A stretch of 64,000 nt of DNA from Lachnospiraceae bacterium (GTDB taxonomy: Bacteria > Bacillota > Clostridia > Lachnospirales > Lachnospiraceae), in contig CAJTGB010000003.1 of the NCBI GenBank assembly GCA_910575835.1, forward strand, positions 124,001 to 188,000. The letters run 5' to 3'. How positions within the stretch are numbered: the first letter of the stretch is position 1; the number at the start of each line of letters is the position of its first letter. Shown here in pieces: positions 33,332 through 41,452 of this stretch. The position numbers and the translations under genes were made by a program. The notes under the pieces are model-generated. The model worked only from the letters and a program-made list of their open reading frames with translations. It did no database searches and was not told the origin of the DNA.

Positions 33332-34141
33332 TTACCCGAATATACTTTCCACCAGCTTAAGCTCCATCTTCTTATACCAGACCGTACCGATCAGCAGGTA
33401 CACCCCGGACAGCAAGACTATCTGCCAAATCAAAAGCTGATTCACCGACAGGCTTTGATTCTCTATCATTACATTCCGAAACAGACTGACAGCCGGTGTC
33501 AGCGGGAATATCTGCGCCGCATATTGAAGCCCTGCCGGAAGATATTGGAGCGGATACATGATACCGCATACCAGATTCATAGTTATGAATAATGTATTCT
33601 GCGTTAGATAGGTGTCCCTGGTATACAGCATCAGCGACGACAGCGCAATTCCCATGCAGAAAAAGCTAAAAACCGCCAATAAGATCACTGCAGCCGCCCG
33701 AACCGAGAACAAATATCCCAAGTCCGCTCCCACCAATGCCCCAACCGCCGTCACTGCGCCGAATTCCAGCAGGGCCCTTGCCGTCTGTTCCAGCAGACAC
33801 CCGCAAAAATATGCATACCTTGGCATCGGCGTCATCAAAAGTGTTTCAAGCGTTCCCTCTCTTAATTCCGTAATCAGCGCCCTTCCGATATTCATAAGCG
33901 TAGACACAGCCAGTACATTCAGCGCAGAACCCAGCACAACATATGTCATATAATCTGCTCCGTTGGCATATTCGTGAAACTCACTGTTCAGATTCCCATG
34001 TATATAATAGTGATACATAAAATACGGAAATATAATCTGAGTCACCCCCGTAACGATTCTTGAAACCATAAATGACCACGGTACAGCTCTTAAAATTCCT
34101 ATTCTGTTCTTCCTGTACGTTGAAATAATAACTCTCCACAT
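33332..34141 (-). CDS. ABC-2 type transporter permease (first permease of operon)
   Basis: 269 residues from ATG 34141, which starts MWRVIISTYRKNRIGILRAV just 4 bases past the ArsR stop; the upstream extension to 34258 lies inside the ArsR gene. Six hydrophobic segments with the ABC-2 pattern; contains RALITELREGTLETLLMTPMPRYAY-like cytoplasmic loop (~92-116), shared with the other permease's MANQERRGGTLEIASLTPAS. Followed by the ATPase gene after 13 nt. Export function inferred from family. Confidence 0.87.
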   Translation of the reverse strand: MWRVIISTYRKNRIGILRAVPWSFMVSRIVTGVTQIIFPYFMYHYYIHGNLNSEFHEYANGADYMTYVVLGSALNVLAVSTLMNIGRALITELREGTLETLLMTPMPRYAYFCGCLLEQTARALLEFGAVTAVGALVGADLGYLFSVRAAAVILLAVFSFFCMGIALSSLMLYTRDTYLTQNTLFITMNLVCGIMYPLQYLPAGLQYAAQIFPLTPAVSLFRNVMIENQSLSVNQLLIWQIVLLSGVYLLIGTVWYKKMELKLVESIFG

Positions 34142-34145
34142 ATTC

Positions 34146-35096
34146 CTACCCCATGATCTCATAGAATGTATACGGTATAAAGTCAATGATCTCTGTCTGG
34201 AAATGATATTCCACATAAGCGCCCCGCCTCTTCTTCTTAACCAATCCCGCATCGTCAAGGGCTTTCAGATGCTTGAATACTCCTGCCTCACTGATGGACA
34301 GATACCCTGACAATTCCTGTATCGTATGGACGTCCTTAAGCAATAATTTCACAACCTTAAGCCTGGTCGGGTTCGCCAGCGCCTTAAAAAGCCTCACCAT
34401 ATCTTCCGGTATCCCATCTTCCGGCTGTTCCACCTGAATACCTTTTACAATATCAAGCGCCTGTCCTTCTTTATACAGCCACAGATGCGGCACAACAAAG
34501 GTGCTGACCGACGCATAGATCCTCTGTATCTCTTTCTTCCTGAAGGTATACTCCCTGTTCTTAAGATACGTTAAATAATCCTCTCCAACGACCAGTCTTG
34601 GATGAATCCTGCAGCACCAGTTCCAAAGTCCCTTCCCGGCGCAATATTCTCTCTCTTCCTTAAGAATACGCCTGATATAGGGCCTTAAGAGCATCTCCTC
34701 CCTCCCAAAAACAAGCTGATAGTATTCTCTTGCCGCGTCAAGGATCCTGTCTCTCTCCCTGATATCCATCTTCCTGCCAAACGGCAGAAGCATCTCGTTC
34801 CATTCGTAAATGTTCTTCCTGCGCAGACATACAAGCAATTCTGGAATCTCCATCTGGCGAAACGTATCCCAGGCCGGTATATCGATCAGCAGCGTCCATC
34901 CGCCTGTAAGATCCTGCAGATCCCTGATCTCTTCTGTCAGCCGGGGATTCTTCTTCTCCACCGCCTGACTCCATTTTCTCCTGCCCATATGATGATCCGG
35001 CTGTGCAAGCACATGCATAGAGAAAAACATTTCCCAGGCCGGGAAATAAGAGAACATGACCTCGATACCATTTTCCTCGATCTTGTCTATAATCAT
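34146..35096 (-). CDS. ArsR family regulator with long N-terminal domain
   Basis: 316 residues from ATG 35096 (GGGAGGG upstream). The C-terminal ~85 residues are an ArsR winged helix: RLFKALANPTRLKVVKLLL, then IQELSGYLSISEAGVFKHLKAL and wing VKKKRRGAYVEYHF. The N-terminal ~220 residues are not a typical ArsR part and resemble the DUF5937-type sensor region of larger ArsR proteins. No metal-binding CxC motif is visible. It heads the ABC exporter operon and is driven by a consensus promoter (35158-35186), so it probably autoregulates and senses the exported compound. Confidence 0.85.
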   Translation of the reverse strand: MIIDKIEENGIEVMFSYFPAWEMFFSMHVLAQPDHHMGRRKWSQAVEKKNPRLTEEIRDLQDLTGGWTLLIDIPAWDTFRQMEIPELLVCLRRKNIYEWNEMLLPFGRKMDIRERDRILDAAREYYQLVFGREEMLLRPYIRRILKEEREYCAGKGLWNWCCRIHPRLVVGEDYLTYLKNREYTFRKKEIQRIYASVSTFVVPHLWLYKEGQALDIVKGIQVEQPEDGIPEDMVRLFKALANPTRLKVVKLLLKDVHTIQELSGYLSISEAGVFKHLKALDDAGLVKKKRRGAYVEYHFQTEIIDFIPYTFYEIMG

Positions 35097-35157
35097 TGCA
35101 AGGCCCTCCCGATTTTCTTTTTGGTTAATCCGTTCTGTTCTGAACTTGGGCAGAGGT

Positions 35158-35186
35158 ATTATAGTGAGCCGATCCATAGTTGTCAA
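35158..35186 (-). promoter_or_regulatory. Consensus promoter of the ArsR/ABC operon
   Basis: Minus-strand TTGACA (35181-35186), 17-nt spacer, TATAAT (35158-35163): a perfect sigma-A consensus, expected to be strong unless repressed. Confidence 0.85.
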
Positions 35187-35244
35187 CATTTTTCTATACT
35201 AATTTTGCCACAACATTTGAACAACATTTGAGCGGATGAGATCC

Positions 35245-35985
35245 CTACTCATCCGCTCTCTTTATCTCAATATTCCCCTGTATATCATCCGCCTCTTCCT
35301 GTGTCAGAACACTCTCCCTGACCATACTCTGCAGCACCTCTCCGACACGCTGCGAAGCAAGCTTCAGGCTTACATCCGGCGAATACAGCGAAGGAGCATT
35401 GGGAACCCCCGCCAACAAGGCTGATTCATAATCCGTAAGCTCAGAAGGCAATTTATCAAAATATCCCTTAGAGGCCGCATAAACCCCGCTGTAGCCGCTG
35501 CCGAAATTAGACGTATTCACATATAACTCAAAGATCTCTTCCTTACTGTATTCCTCCTCAATATCAAACACTGCGAAGATCTCCGCTACCTTCCGTTCCA
35601 CCTTCTTCTCCTGCGTAAACAGCAGGTTCTTGGCAAGCTGCTGCGTTATGGTGCTGCCGCCTTCTTTGAAAGATCCCGCCATGATGTCTCTCAATGCAGC
35701 ACGGCAGATCGCAATCGGATCGAGACCGGAATGATTCATAAAACGATGGTCTTCCACTGAGACGACCGCCTTAATATAGAATTCCGTCAATTCCGAGTAA
35801 TGCGTAAAGTCCTCTCCCTCACGAATCAACTCGACCCGCTCCTGAATCGGCATCTGCGATATGGCATCCTCATACATCCGGTAACCCTTTACACCGATTA
35901 CAATGACGGATGCCGCCGCCGCATACAGCAGCACGATCATCAGAACGCATATGATATTTCTGACCGGACGCCTCCTCTTCACCAT
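35245..35985 (-). CDS. Monofunctional peptidoglycan glycosyltransferase (GT51)
   Basis: 246-residue membrane-anchored enzyme polymerising lipid II glycan chains. One transmembrane helix at ~12-33, then GT51 motifs: catalytic Glu in VSVEDHRFMNHSGLDP (~74-89), GGSTITQQLAKNLLF (~108-122), KVAEIFAVFDIEEEYSKEEI (~130-149) and YVNTSNFGSGYSGV. No transpeptidase domain follows, so it is MtgA-like rather than a class A PBP. It lies after the two-component genes (42 nt) and may be co-regulated with them. Confidence 0.9.
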   Translation of the reverse strand: MVKRRRPVRNIICVLMIVLLYAAAASVIVIGVKGYRMYEDAISQMPIQERVELIREGEDFTHYSELTEFYIKAVVSVEDHRFMNHSGLDPIAICRAALRDIMAGSFKEGGSTITQQLAKNLLFTQEKKVERKVAEIFAVFDIEEEYSKEEIFELYVNTSNFGSGYSGVYAASKGYFDKLPSELTDYESALLAGVPNAPSLYSPDVSLKLASQRVGEVLQSMVRESVLTQEEADDIQGNIEIKRADE

Positions 35986-36027
35986 ACTGTCATCTCCTTT
36001 TTGCTCTTCGAATAAGTAATAAGTCCG

Positions 36028-37023
36028 TCACTTGGGAAAACGTATACAAAACATTGCGCCGCCCTGCGGATGATTCCCTGCGCTGACCGTTCCGCCCTGA
36101 CGGGTAATGATCGTCCTGCACAGAGCCAATCCAATCCCAAATCCCGCCGTATCAGAATTCTTTCCGCGATAGAATCTGTCAAACAGATAATACAAATCCT
36201 CTTCCTTAAATCCTGCCCCGTTATCACGGATAACAATCTCCGTATACAGCAGATTGTCCTCGCAGACAATCTCAATCCTTCCATTGCCGCCGACACTTTC
36301 CACACAGTTTTTGAGGATATTTCGGACAGCCTCCGACAACCAGTCCGAATCCCCGGCGATCACAAGCCCCTCCGGTATCTCCGTCCCAAGACTGATACCG
36401 TGAAGCTCCATTGTGATCGATAAAGGCTTTAAAGCTGCATCTATCATGCATTTTACATCAACCTGATCATTCCTAAATTCAACGATTCCGGCATCAAGAC
36501 GGGATAATTTCAACAGAGCAGTAAGCAGCCAATCCATCCGGGCAAGCAGTTCTTCCGCCTCCCACAACAGGTTATCCCTCTCATTGCCATCCGGGCCATT
36601 CTCAAGCAGCGACAGGATGAGGTTGATCGAAGTAAGCGGCGTGCGAAGCTGATGGGCGATATCCGCAAGCGAATCCGCCAGATGCTCCTTCTCCTTCTTA
36701 AGCATAGCGTTCTGCTCCCGAATTCGGAGCGTCATCTTGACGATCTCACTTTGCAGGATGGAGAGCTCTCCTTCTTCCGAATCGCTGATATACAGATGAT
36801 CTGCATTATGAAGCACCAGATCGATCTGATCCGCGATCTGCGCGATGCTTCTGTACCTCGCCCTGGTAAAAACACAGAATGCAATCCCGAAAACCATAGA
36901 AGAACAGGCAGCCAGAATCCCTGCCGCTCTATGAATCGCAAACCCGAGTATAACATTCACCGACGTTATCAGCAAATAACATATTACAAACTGCCGGAAT
37001 TCTCTGTTACGAAGCATGTCCAT
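36028..37023 (-). CDS. Sensor histidine kinase
   Basis: 331-residue membrane kinase: two hydrophobic helices (~10-50) with almost no extracellular loop, linker, HisKA dimerisation domain with phosphoacceptor His in ADIAHQLRTPLTS (~120), and ATPase domain with N-box NILKNCVES, DNGAGF, FDRFYRG and GFGIGLAL. The short-loop N-terminus suggests an intramembrane-sensing kinase that detects cell-envelope stress through a partner. Its start overlaps the response regulator gene by 17 nt. Very similar in layout to the kinase at 46847-47851. Confidence 0.92.
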   Translation of the reverse strand: MDMLRNREFRQFVICYLLITSVNVILGFAIHRAAGILAACSSMVFGIAFCVFTRARYRSIAQIADQIDLVLHNADHLYISDSEEGELSILQSEIVKMTLRIREQNAMLKKEKEHLADSLADIAHQLRTPLTSINLILSLLENGPDGNERDNLLWEAEELLARMDWLLTALLKLSRLDAGIVEFRNDQVDVKCMIDAALKPLSITMELHGISLGTEIPEGLVIAGDSDWLSEAVRNILKNCVESVGGNGRIEIVCEDNLLYTEIVIRDNGAGFKEEDLYYLFDRFYRGKNSDTAGFGIGLALCRTIITRQGGTVSAGNHPQGGAMFCIRFPK

Positions 37024-37690
37024 CCCCCAGCCGGTATCCCGTTCCCCGAACAGTCAGTATTATCTTCGGATCCGCCGGATCATCTTCGATCTTCTCCCTT
37101 AGCCGCTTAATATATACCGTCAGCGTATTATTGGTGACAAATTCACCCGCCGCATCCCATAGCTCTCCTAACAGCCTGTCCCTCGTCATAATGCTCTTTG
37201 GATTACTGACGAATACCAAAAGCAGACGGTATTCCAACGCCGAGAGGAATACTTCTTTTCCGTCCTTCTTCACAACTCCGCTGGCCGTATCAACTTCAAG
37301 TCCAAAGATCTCAAAAGCAGACGGCGCCTGCCCTGATTTGCGAAGGGCCGCCCTGATCCGCGCAACCAGTTCCCGCGGGCGGAACGGCTTGGTAATATAA
37401 TCGTCCGCCCCCATATTGAGTCCGGTAACGACACTTGCTTCGTCCCCGGAAGCCGTCAGGAAAATGACCGGGATATCCTGCGTCTCCTTAATCTCTGTAC
37501 AGACTGTAAAACCATTCCCATCCGGCAAAGAGACGTCAACCAATGCCAGATCGAATCTCTCTTCATTCAATATGGAAAATGCCTCTGCCTGTGTCGATGC
37601 CTGCGTAACGGCAAAATCCTCGGAACGAAGCAGGCGTGTAAGATTCCTGGCAATCGCCCCATCGTCTTCCACCAAAAAAATCCGTCTCAT
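37007..37690 (-). CDS. OmpR family response regulator
   Basis: 227 residues from ATG 37690; a TTG at 37696 is also possible. Receiver domain with acidic pair EDD (~8-10), phospho-Asp in DLALVDVSLPDG (~50), Lys in YITKPFRPRE, then a winged-helix DNA-binding domain with SALEYRLLLVF and the C-terminal TVRGTGYRL. Partner of the overlapping kinase gene. No transporter lies beside this pair; the glycosyltransferase gene follows, so cell-wall regulation is plausible. Confidence 0.93.
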   Translation of the reverse strand: MRRIFLVEDDGAIARNLTRLLRSEDFAVTQASTQAEAFSILNEERFDLALVDVSLPDGNGFTVCTEIKETQDIPVIFLTASGDEASVVTGLNMGADDYITKPFRPRELVARIRAALRKSGQAPSAFEIFGLEVDTASGVVKKDGKEVFLSALEYRLLLVFVSNPKSIMTRDRLLGELWDAAGEFVTNNTLTVYIKRLREKIEDDPADPKIILTVRGTGYRLGDGHAS

Positions 37691-37843
37691 AACCAAAAGA
37701 GTTTCCTTTCATCTACTTGCTTATTATTATAACCCAAATATCTGAAAATGTTAATAAGAAAGCCAAGCTTAGTTTATATGCATAAGGAAGTTACCTAACA
37801 AAACGTCTACATATATCAGGACTCAAAAAGGCATATTTTTATA

Positions 37844-37872
37844 TTGACATTCCTTGGCAAATTATATATTGT
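37844..37872 (+). promoter_or_regulatory. Promoter of the CAP-domain protein gene
   Basis: TTGACA (37844-37849), 17-nt spacer, TATTGT (37867-37872), 39 nt before the start codon, which has AAAGGA upstream. Confidence 0.6.
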
Positions 37873-37911
37873 TGAATAGATAGAATATTTATACAGAAAG
37901 GAAAAATAATT

Positions 37912-39129
37912 ATGAGAGCAAAAGTGAAGAAGGGTCTCGTACTATTGCTGATGTGTACGATGATCCTGGGAGTGAAGACGGACGTTCTGGCCGCCGGAGT
38001 TACTTATGTGTATGACGATTCCCAGACGGTAGCCAATCTGACGAACAATTTCCGTGCAGATAATCCCTGGTACTTTGATGCCAACGGACAAAAGCAGCAA
38101 TGCGGAAATCTTCCGGCTCTGGCCTATGACTATAGACTGGAGAAAGTTGCAATGGTCAGAGCAGCGGAAATCGTTACAAGCTTCAGCCACACGAGACCAG
38201 GCGGAGGAACTTCCAGCAGCATGGTAATTGATTCATTGGGAATGACTGCATGGGGAGAGAACATCGCATACGGTCAGACTTCCGCAAATGAAGTGGTAGA
38301 AGCCTGGAAAGAGACTAACGAACCTTACAGCGGCCAGGGCCATAGAAGGAATATGCTCGGCATCGGCACTACTTTTACTTCTATCGGCGTTGGACATGTC
38401 CGTGCGAACGGCACGGATTATTGGGTACAGATCTTCGGTACCGGCAACGGCGGAGGAACCCGCGAGGACCTTAACGGAAGCAATACTCCAGATACCGATA
38501 AGCCTGACCAGAATCCTAACCCGGATACTGACAAGCCTGACCAGAATCCTAACCCGGATACTGACAAGCCTGACCAGAATCCTAACCCGGATACTGACAA
38601 GCCTGACCAGAATCCTAATCCAGACACCGATAAGCCTGATCAGACACCTGATGCCGATCAACCGAATGACGACAGCAACGGCCTTGATCCAGATACAGTC
38701 ATACCGGGCGTCATTCCTTCCACTCAGTATAATTTTGTCAGCGGAGCGGGCAATACCTGGACCAAAGGCAGCGGCCAGCCTATGGTGATGAAAACAGACG
38801 GTGATTTCTCTAAATTTGTCAGTGTAGAAATCGACGGCGCTGTTGTAGACAAAAGCAATTATGTTGCAGAATCAGGCTCTACGATCGTTACTTTCAAGGC
38901 AGAATATATGGAGACCTTAAAGAGCGGAAAGCACACCTACCGTGTAAATTATACCGATGGATATGCTGAGACTACCTTTACAGTCAACGGAAGCACTGCT
39001 GCAGCCGGCAATACTGTAAAAGCTCCAAAAACGGGAGACGCTGCTGCAACAGCAACATCTATGCTTCTGATGCTGGCAGCCTTCGGCGGTATCGCTGCAA
39101 GCCAAATGCTGAAGAAGCGTACAAGATAA
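37912..39129 (+). CDS. Cell-wall-anchored CAP (SCP-like) domain protein
   Basis: 405-residue exported protein. Signal peptide 1-27 (KKGLVLLLMCTMILG, cleavage near LAAG); CAP domain ~35-180 with HTRPGG, TAWGENIAYG and GQGHRRNMLG motifs; five 11-residue Pro/Asp repeats PDTDKPDQNPN (~193-247) as a wall-spanning stalk. Next come an Ig-like module (~265-360, ending VNYTDGYAETTFTV) and a sorting signal with PKTGD (~372-376), hydrophobic helix and KKRTR tail. The PKTG motif differs from LPxTG but is a common sortase signal in Lachnospiraceae. Role unknown; CAP proteins are found in adhesion and wall metabolism. Confidence 0.9.
   Translation: MRAKVKKGLVLLLMCTMILGVKTDVLAAGVTYVYDDSQTVANLTNNFRADNPWYFDANGQKQQCGNLPALAYDYRLEKVAMVRAAEIVTSFSHTRPGGGTSSSMVIDSLGMTAWGENIAYGQTSANEVVEAWKETNEPYSGQGHRRNMLGIGTTFTSIGVGHVRANGTDYWVQIFGTGNGGGTREDLNGSNTPDTDKPDQNPNPDTDKPDQNPNPDTDKPDQNPNPDTDKPDQNPNPDTDKPDQTPDADQPNDDSNGLDPDTVIPGVIPSTQYNFVSGAGNTWTKGSGQPMVMKTDGDFSKFVSVEIDGAVVDKSNYVAESGSTIVTFKAEYMETLKSGKHTYRVNYTDGYAETTFTVNGSTAAAGNTVKAPKTGDAAATATSMLLMLAAFGGIAASQMLKKRTR
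38488..38652 (+). repeat. Five 33-bp tandem repeats within the CAP gene
   Basis: Five copies of a 33-bp unit coding PDTDKPDQNPN; the middle three are almost base-identical and the outer ones diverged. Exact in-frame units imply length variation between strains by slippage. Confidence 0.9.
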
Positions 39130-39230
39130 CAGATTAGGAAAATATTTTTGTATATATCAGTTACATGTTAGTTACTGTGAATTTTTGTGTTATTTTGTAC
39201 TGTCTCATGGTAAATTCATAATATAATAAT

Positions 39231-39296
39231 CCCCGGAAACACACTGTTTCCGGGGAATATCCTTCTTTTGCAATATTCGCTTGTACGATCTCTTGC
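39231..39296. repeat. Left 66-bp direct repeat (candidate att) with rpsI-type terminator
   Basis: 58 of 66 bases match 41941-42006. It includes a hairpin (stem CCCCGGAAACA / TGTTTCCGGGG), then CTTTTGCAATATTCGCTTG, and ends TCTCTTGC, which corresponds to the last rpsI codons in the right copy. Weaker similarity continues about 75 bp on the outer side (39155-39230 with 41855-41940). Interpreted as a duplicated rpsI 3' end made by site-specific integration. Confidence 0.65.
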
Positions 39297-39391
39297 ATAG
39301 TTTCAAATGCCTAAAATACGACATTTTTTAGCATTTTGTCAGTTACGTGTCACTTACCCATATGTTCTCAAATAACTCTCCAATGTCTTTT

Positions 39392-39860
39392 TCACATGTT
39401 TTCGGCTATAAAATCTCTGCAAAGTTTTTCTAATTCCTTATACTCTAATGCTGCTCGTACATATCCTGCCGATAAATCATTTTCTGATTTTTGTTTATAT
39501 AATAAATTTGCATTGGCAAAAATTTTTTCTTGATTTTTACGAATAAAAATAATTTCATTCTTCACCAAATCTTTATATGTACAATCTTGCTCGTTTTCGA
39601 TATCATAAAGCAGAAGCTCTGATTGCGGCACAGGTATCATATGACTGATTCGTAAAGTTCCCTTCAACTCTTTCTGTCCCTTTGAATTTTTCACTACAAT
39701 CCTCATAATCGGAACAATACTTTTTCTAATCACTTTTTTCTCACCGGCAATCTGATAATCCGATTCTCGTTGTTTCCTTATTGGAATATACATTTGGGAA
39801 TACTTTCCGCAAATATTCTATATATTCATCTGACACACTATACAGTTTAAATTCTTCCAT
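39392..39860 (-). pseudogene. toxN: Type III toxin ToxN/AbiQ family, frameshifted
   Basis: Endoribonuclease toxin related to ToxN/AbiQ. N-terminal part from ATG 39860 (RBS AAAGGA) reads MEEFKLYSVSDEYIEYLRKV in one frame and stops at 39741. The C-terminal part continues in another frame to 39392 with the hallmark LRISHMIPVPQSELLLYDI and YKDLVKNEIIFIRKNQEKI regions, which match the conserved ToxN C-terminal half. Between them about 15-20 expected residues (the GIVL...APLSSPK region) are missing, so a deletion with frameshift probably inactivated it. The RNA antitoxin repeats and terminator lie directly upstream (39874-39981). A sequencing error cannot be excluded, but the missing residues argue for real decay. 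Confidence 0.7.
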
Positions 39861-39873
39861 CCTATTCCTTTCT

Positions 39874-39902
39874 AAAAAAATAAGGGAGCATTACTGCTCC
39901 CT
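39874..39902 (-). terminator. Terminator between ToxI repeats and toxN
   Basis: Minus-strand stem AGGGAGCA / TGCTCCCT with 4-nt loop followed by TTATTTTTTT. Type III loci have exactly such a terminator between the antitoxin repeats and the toxin gene to keep RNA in excess. Confidence 0.8.
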
Positions 39903-39904
39903 AT

Positions 39905-39981
39905 GAGTTTAAAATCTCCCACTATCTGGCAGGGACTCTCCCGAGTTTATAATCTTCCACTTATCTGGCAGGAACTCTCCA
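39905..39981 (-). ncRNA. toxI: ToxI-type RNA antitoxin, two ~38-nt repeats
   Basis: Two tandem direct repeats (39905-39942, 38 nt; 39943-39981, 39 nt) about 85% identical. In the transcript direction each has GAGAGT, CCTGCCAGATA and AAACTC segments. They lie between a good promoter (40005-40033) and a terminator, upstream of a ToxN-like gene, which is the ToxIN arrangement. Predicted to be processed into pseudoknot RNAs that bind ToxN. Most known loci have 2-6 repeats. Confidence 0.65.
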
Positions 39982-40004
39982 AAGATAGTTTCCTATCTAT
40001 TTTT

Positions 40005-40033
40005 ATTATATGCAATTTCTTTATAAAAATCAA
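40005..40033 (-). promoter_or_regulatory. Promoter of the ToxI/ToxN transcript
   Basis: Minus-strand TTGATT (40028-40033), 17-nt spacer, TATAAT (40005-40010), leading directly into the repeats. The stretch from here to 40298 holds no gene; it contains the tandem pair TGTTTATTACC x2 (near 40150-40172), possible recombinase arm sites. Confidence 0.65.
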
Positions 40034-40298
40034 CAAAAATATTACGAAACCCCTGAAAATAAATCGTCAAGGGTTTCATGATGCATATAAACAATTTCCT
40101 ATCTCTTGGATAGTTTCAAACCCTTATTTTCCGGCATTTTCAAGGCATTTGTTTATTACCTGTTTATTACCGGAAAAGTCTCATATGCTCCGCTATTGTT
40201 TTATTATACATCGGAATCATGATTTTTGTAATACTTTTTCCGGATTTTACAACTGTTCAAACTGAACGTGTTCAGACAGTCCGGAGAGATAGAGATCG

Positions 40299-40469
40299 TC
40301 AATCGTCCTCACCATCTTCATTGTCAGTCAAGCCACCGACGACCACTCCGTTTTCATCCCATACGGTGAGAACCTCGTCTTTCGCTGTTGCCAGTACATT
40401 TTTTAATGTCTTGTATTCTTTGCACTCCTCTTTCTTGAACTCCGTTCCCTTGCCTAAATAGTATAACAT
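40299..40469 (-). CDS. Small acidic protein of the rpsI island
   Basis: 56-residue protein from ATG 40469 with GGAGG 9 nt upstream. It begins MLYYLGKGTEFKKEECKEYK, has a middle TVWDENGVVVGGL and an acidic tail ending EDGEDD. The beta-rich middle with conserved-looking WDENG suggests a folded domain. It abuts the truncated recombinase on the opposite strand. I do not recognise a family; similar small proteins are common cargo on integrated elements. Confidence 0.55.
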   Translation of the reverse strand: MLYYLGKGTEFKKEECKEYKTLKNVLATAKDEVLTVWDENGVVVGGLTDNEDGEDD

Positions 40470-40952
40470 GATTTCGTCCTCCTTACTTTTTCAGATATTT
40501 ACATCCTCATGTTGATATATTCCGGATGCCGTATCTCGGAACTGCTCGACCTAAAGAAAGAACATGTCAACCTTGAGGAACACTATTTCAATATCGTCCA
40601 AGCGAAAACCGCAGCCGGAATCCGTGTTGTTCCGATTGCCGACAAGGTTCTCCTATTTTTTGAATACTGATATGAACATAGCAAATGCGAATATCTCCTC
40701 TGCACCTCGGACGGCGGACATTTCATATACCGTAATTATTATGATTCGTACTGGTCTTCTTTGGTTGAGGTTCTAAACATCGACCACACGCCACACTGCA
40801 CCCGGCACACCTGCATTTCAATGCTGACCGTCGCAGGTGTCGATGATAAGGTCATCAAAAAAATTGTCGGTCATAAAGGGCAGAGTGCGACGGAGGTTGT
40901 ATATACCCACTTTGAAATTGAGGAACTAATCGACGCAATCAATAAAATATAG
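40470..40952 (+). pseudogene. Tyrosine recombinase (integrase), truncated and interrupted
   Basis: Only the catalytic domain remains. Homology begins near 40500 with LMLIYSGCRISELLDLKKEH (catalytic Arg), is broken by TGA at 40668-40670, then continues in the same frame with HTPHCTRHTCISML (HxxR box), IVGHKGQSATEVVYTHFEI (H/K and nucleophile Tyr) to TAG at 40950-40952. The N-terminal arm- and core-binding domains are absent. The TGA replaces what looks like a sense codon, perhaps Trp. This was probably the integrase that inserted the island at rpsI. Confidence 0.85.
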
Positions 40953-41036
40953 CAAGAGGCAGGTTCAATCCTGCCCCCTTTTATGTTCTCATATTATCTC
41001 ATATCGTTCTATACTATCCCACAAATGATTTTTCCC

Positions 41037-41166
41037 TTGAACTCTCTGCCCGCTTATGGTATATTATAAATACAAAAAGACAACCGCCCACAAGGTGGGT
41101 TGACCTTACAAAACGTAGATAGAAAAATCCACCCCGTCGCTCGGTCAAAGTTTTGGGGTGGTTTTT
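41037..41166 (+). ncRNA. Candidate antisense RNA antitoxin (RatA-like) with promoter
   Basis: Promoter TTGAAC (41037-41042), 17-nt spacer, TATATT (41060-41065); the RNA would start near 41072 and end at the bidirectional terminator 41124-41166. It runs against the 3' end of the holin-like toxin transcript, the arrangement of txpA/ratA pairs. It contains a small hairpin CCCAC-AAG-GTGGG. The overlap is short (about 45 nt), so the exact ends are uncertain. Confidence 0.45.
41124..41166. terminator. Bidirectional terminator between toxin and antisense RNA
   Basis: Stem CCACCCC (41129-41135) with GGGGTGG (41155-41161), TTTTT on the plus side and on the minus side. Serves both converging transcripts. 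Confidence 0.75.
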
Positions 41167-41176
41167 CTATGTAGAC

Positions 41177-41272
41177 TTACTTACAAAACGTAAAAACGAA
41201 TGTAAGCAATGCCAAAAGGAATATGCCAAAAGTCAACAAATCCTTAAAATCAAAATGATTCTGATTTTTCAT
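41177..41272 (-). CDS. Putative holin-like toxin, type I toxin-antitoxin system
   Basis: 31-residue peptide: polar start MKNQNHFDFKDLLTFG then hydrophobic helix IFLLALLTFVFTF and CK end. This is the typical form of the TxpA / holin-like toxin family found on clostridial elements and prophages. Ribosome site GGGGGTGAT 4 nt before the ATG. Its transcript would end at 41124 and meets an antisense RNA from the other strand. Too short for ordinary gene finders. Toxicity is inferred from family resemblance. Confidence 0.65.
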   Translation of the reverse strand: MKNQNHFDFKDLLTFGIFLLALLTFVFTFCK

Positions 41273-41452
41273 AGCATCACCCCCATCCTGTCAAGAATAG
41301 AGGTCAACACCACCCTGCAACACGATTGTCATGTCATATTTTATCATATTTTCTTATGTTCTACAATCTTTATTTCTTGTGTGTTTTTCCAATTATCCTA
41401 CGAATCTCGGATGTCTTTTCACAATGGATGCTCCTGCTGCCAGTCACATCAT

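Noticed and set aside
38233-38788. Repetitive frames on both strands over the CAP-protein stalk
   Set aside because: Produced by the 33-bp tandem repeat being open in several frames.
39905-39981. Possible mini-CRISPR
   Set aside because: Only two copies directly abutting with no spacer; the promoter, terminator and ToxN frame make a ToxI antitoxin a better reading.
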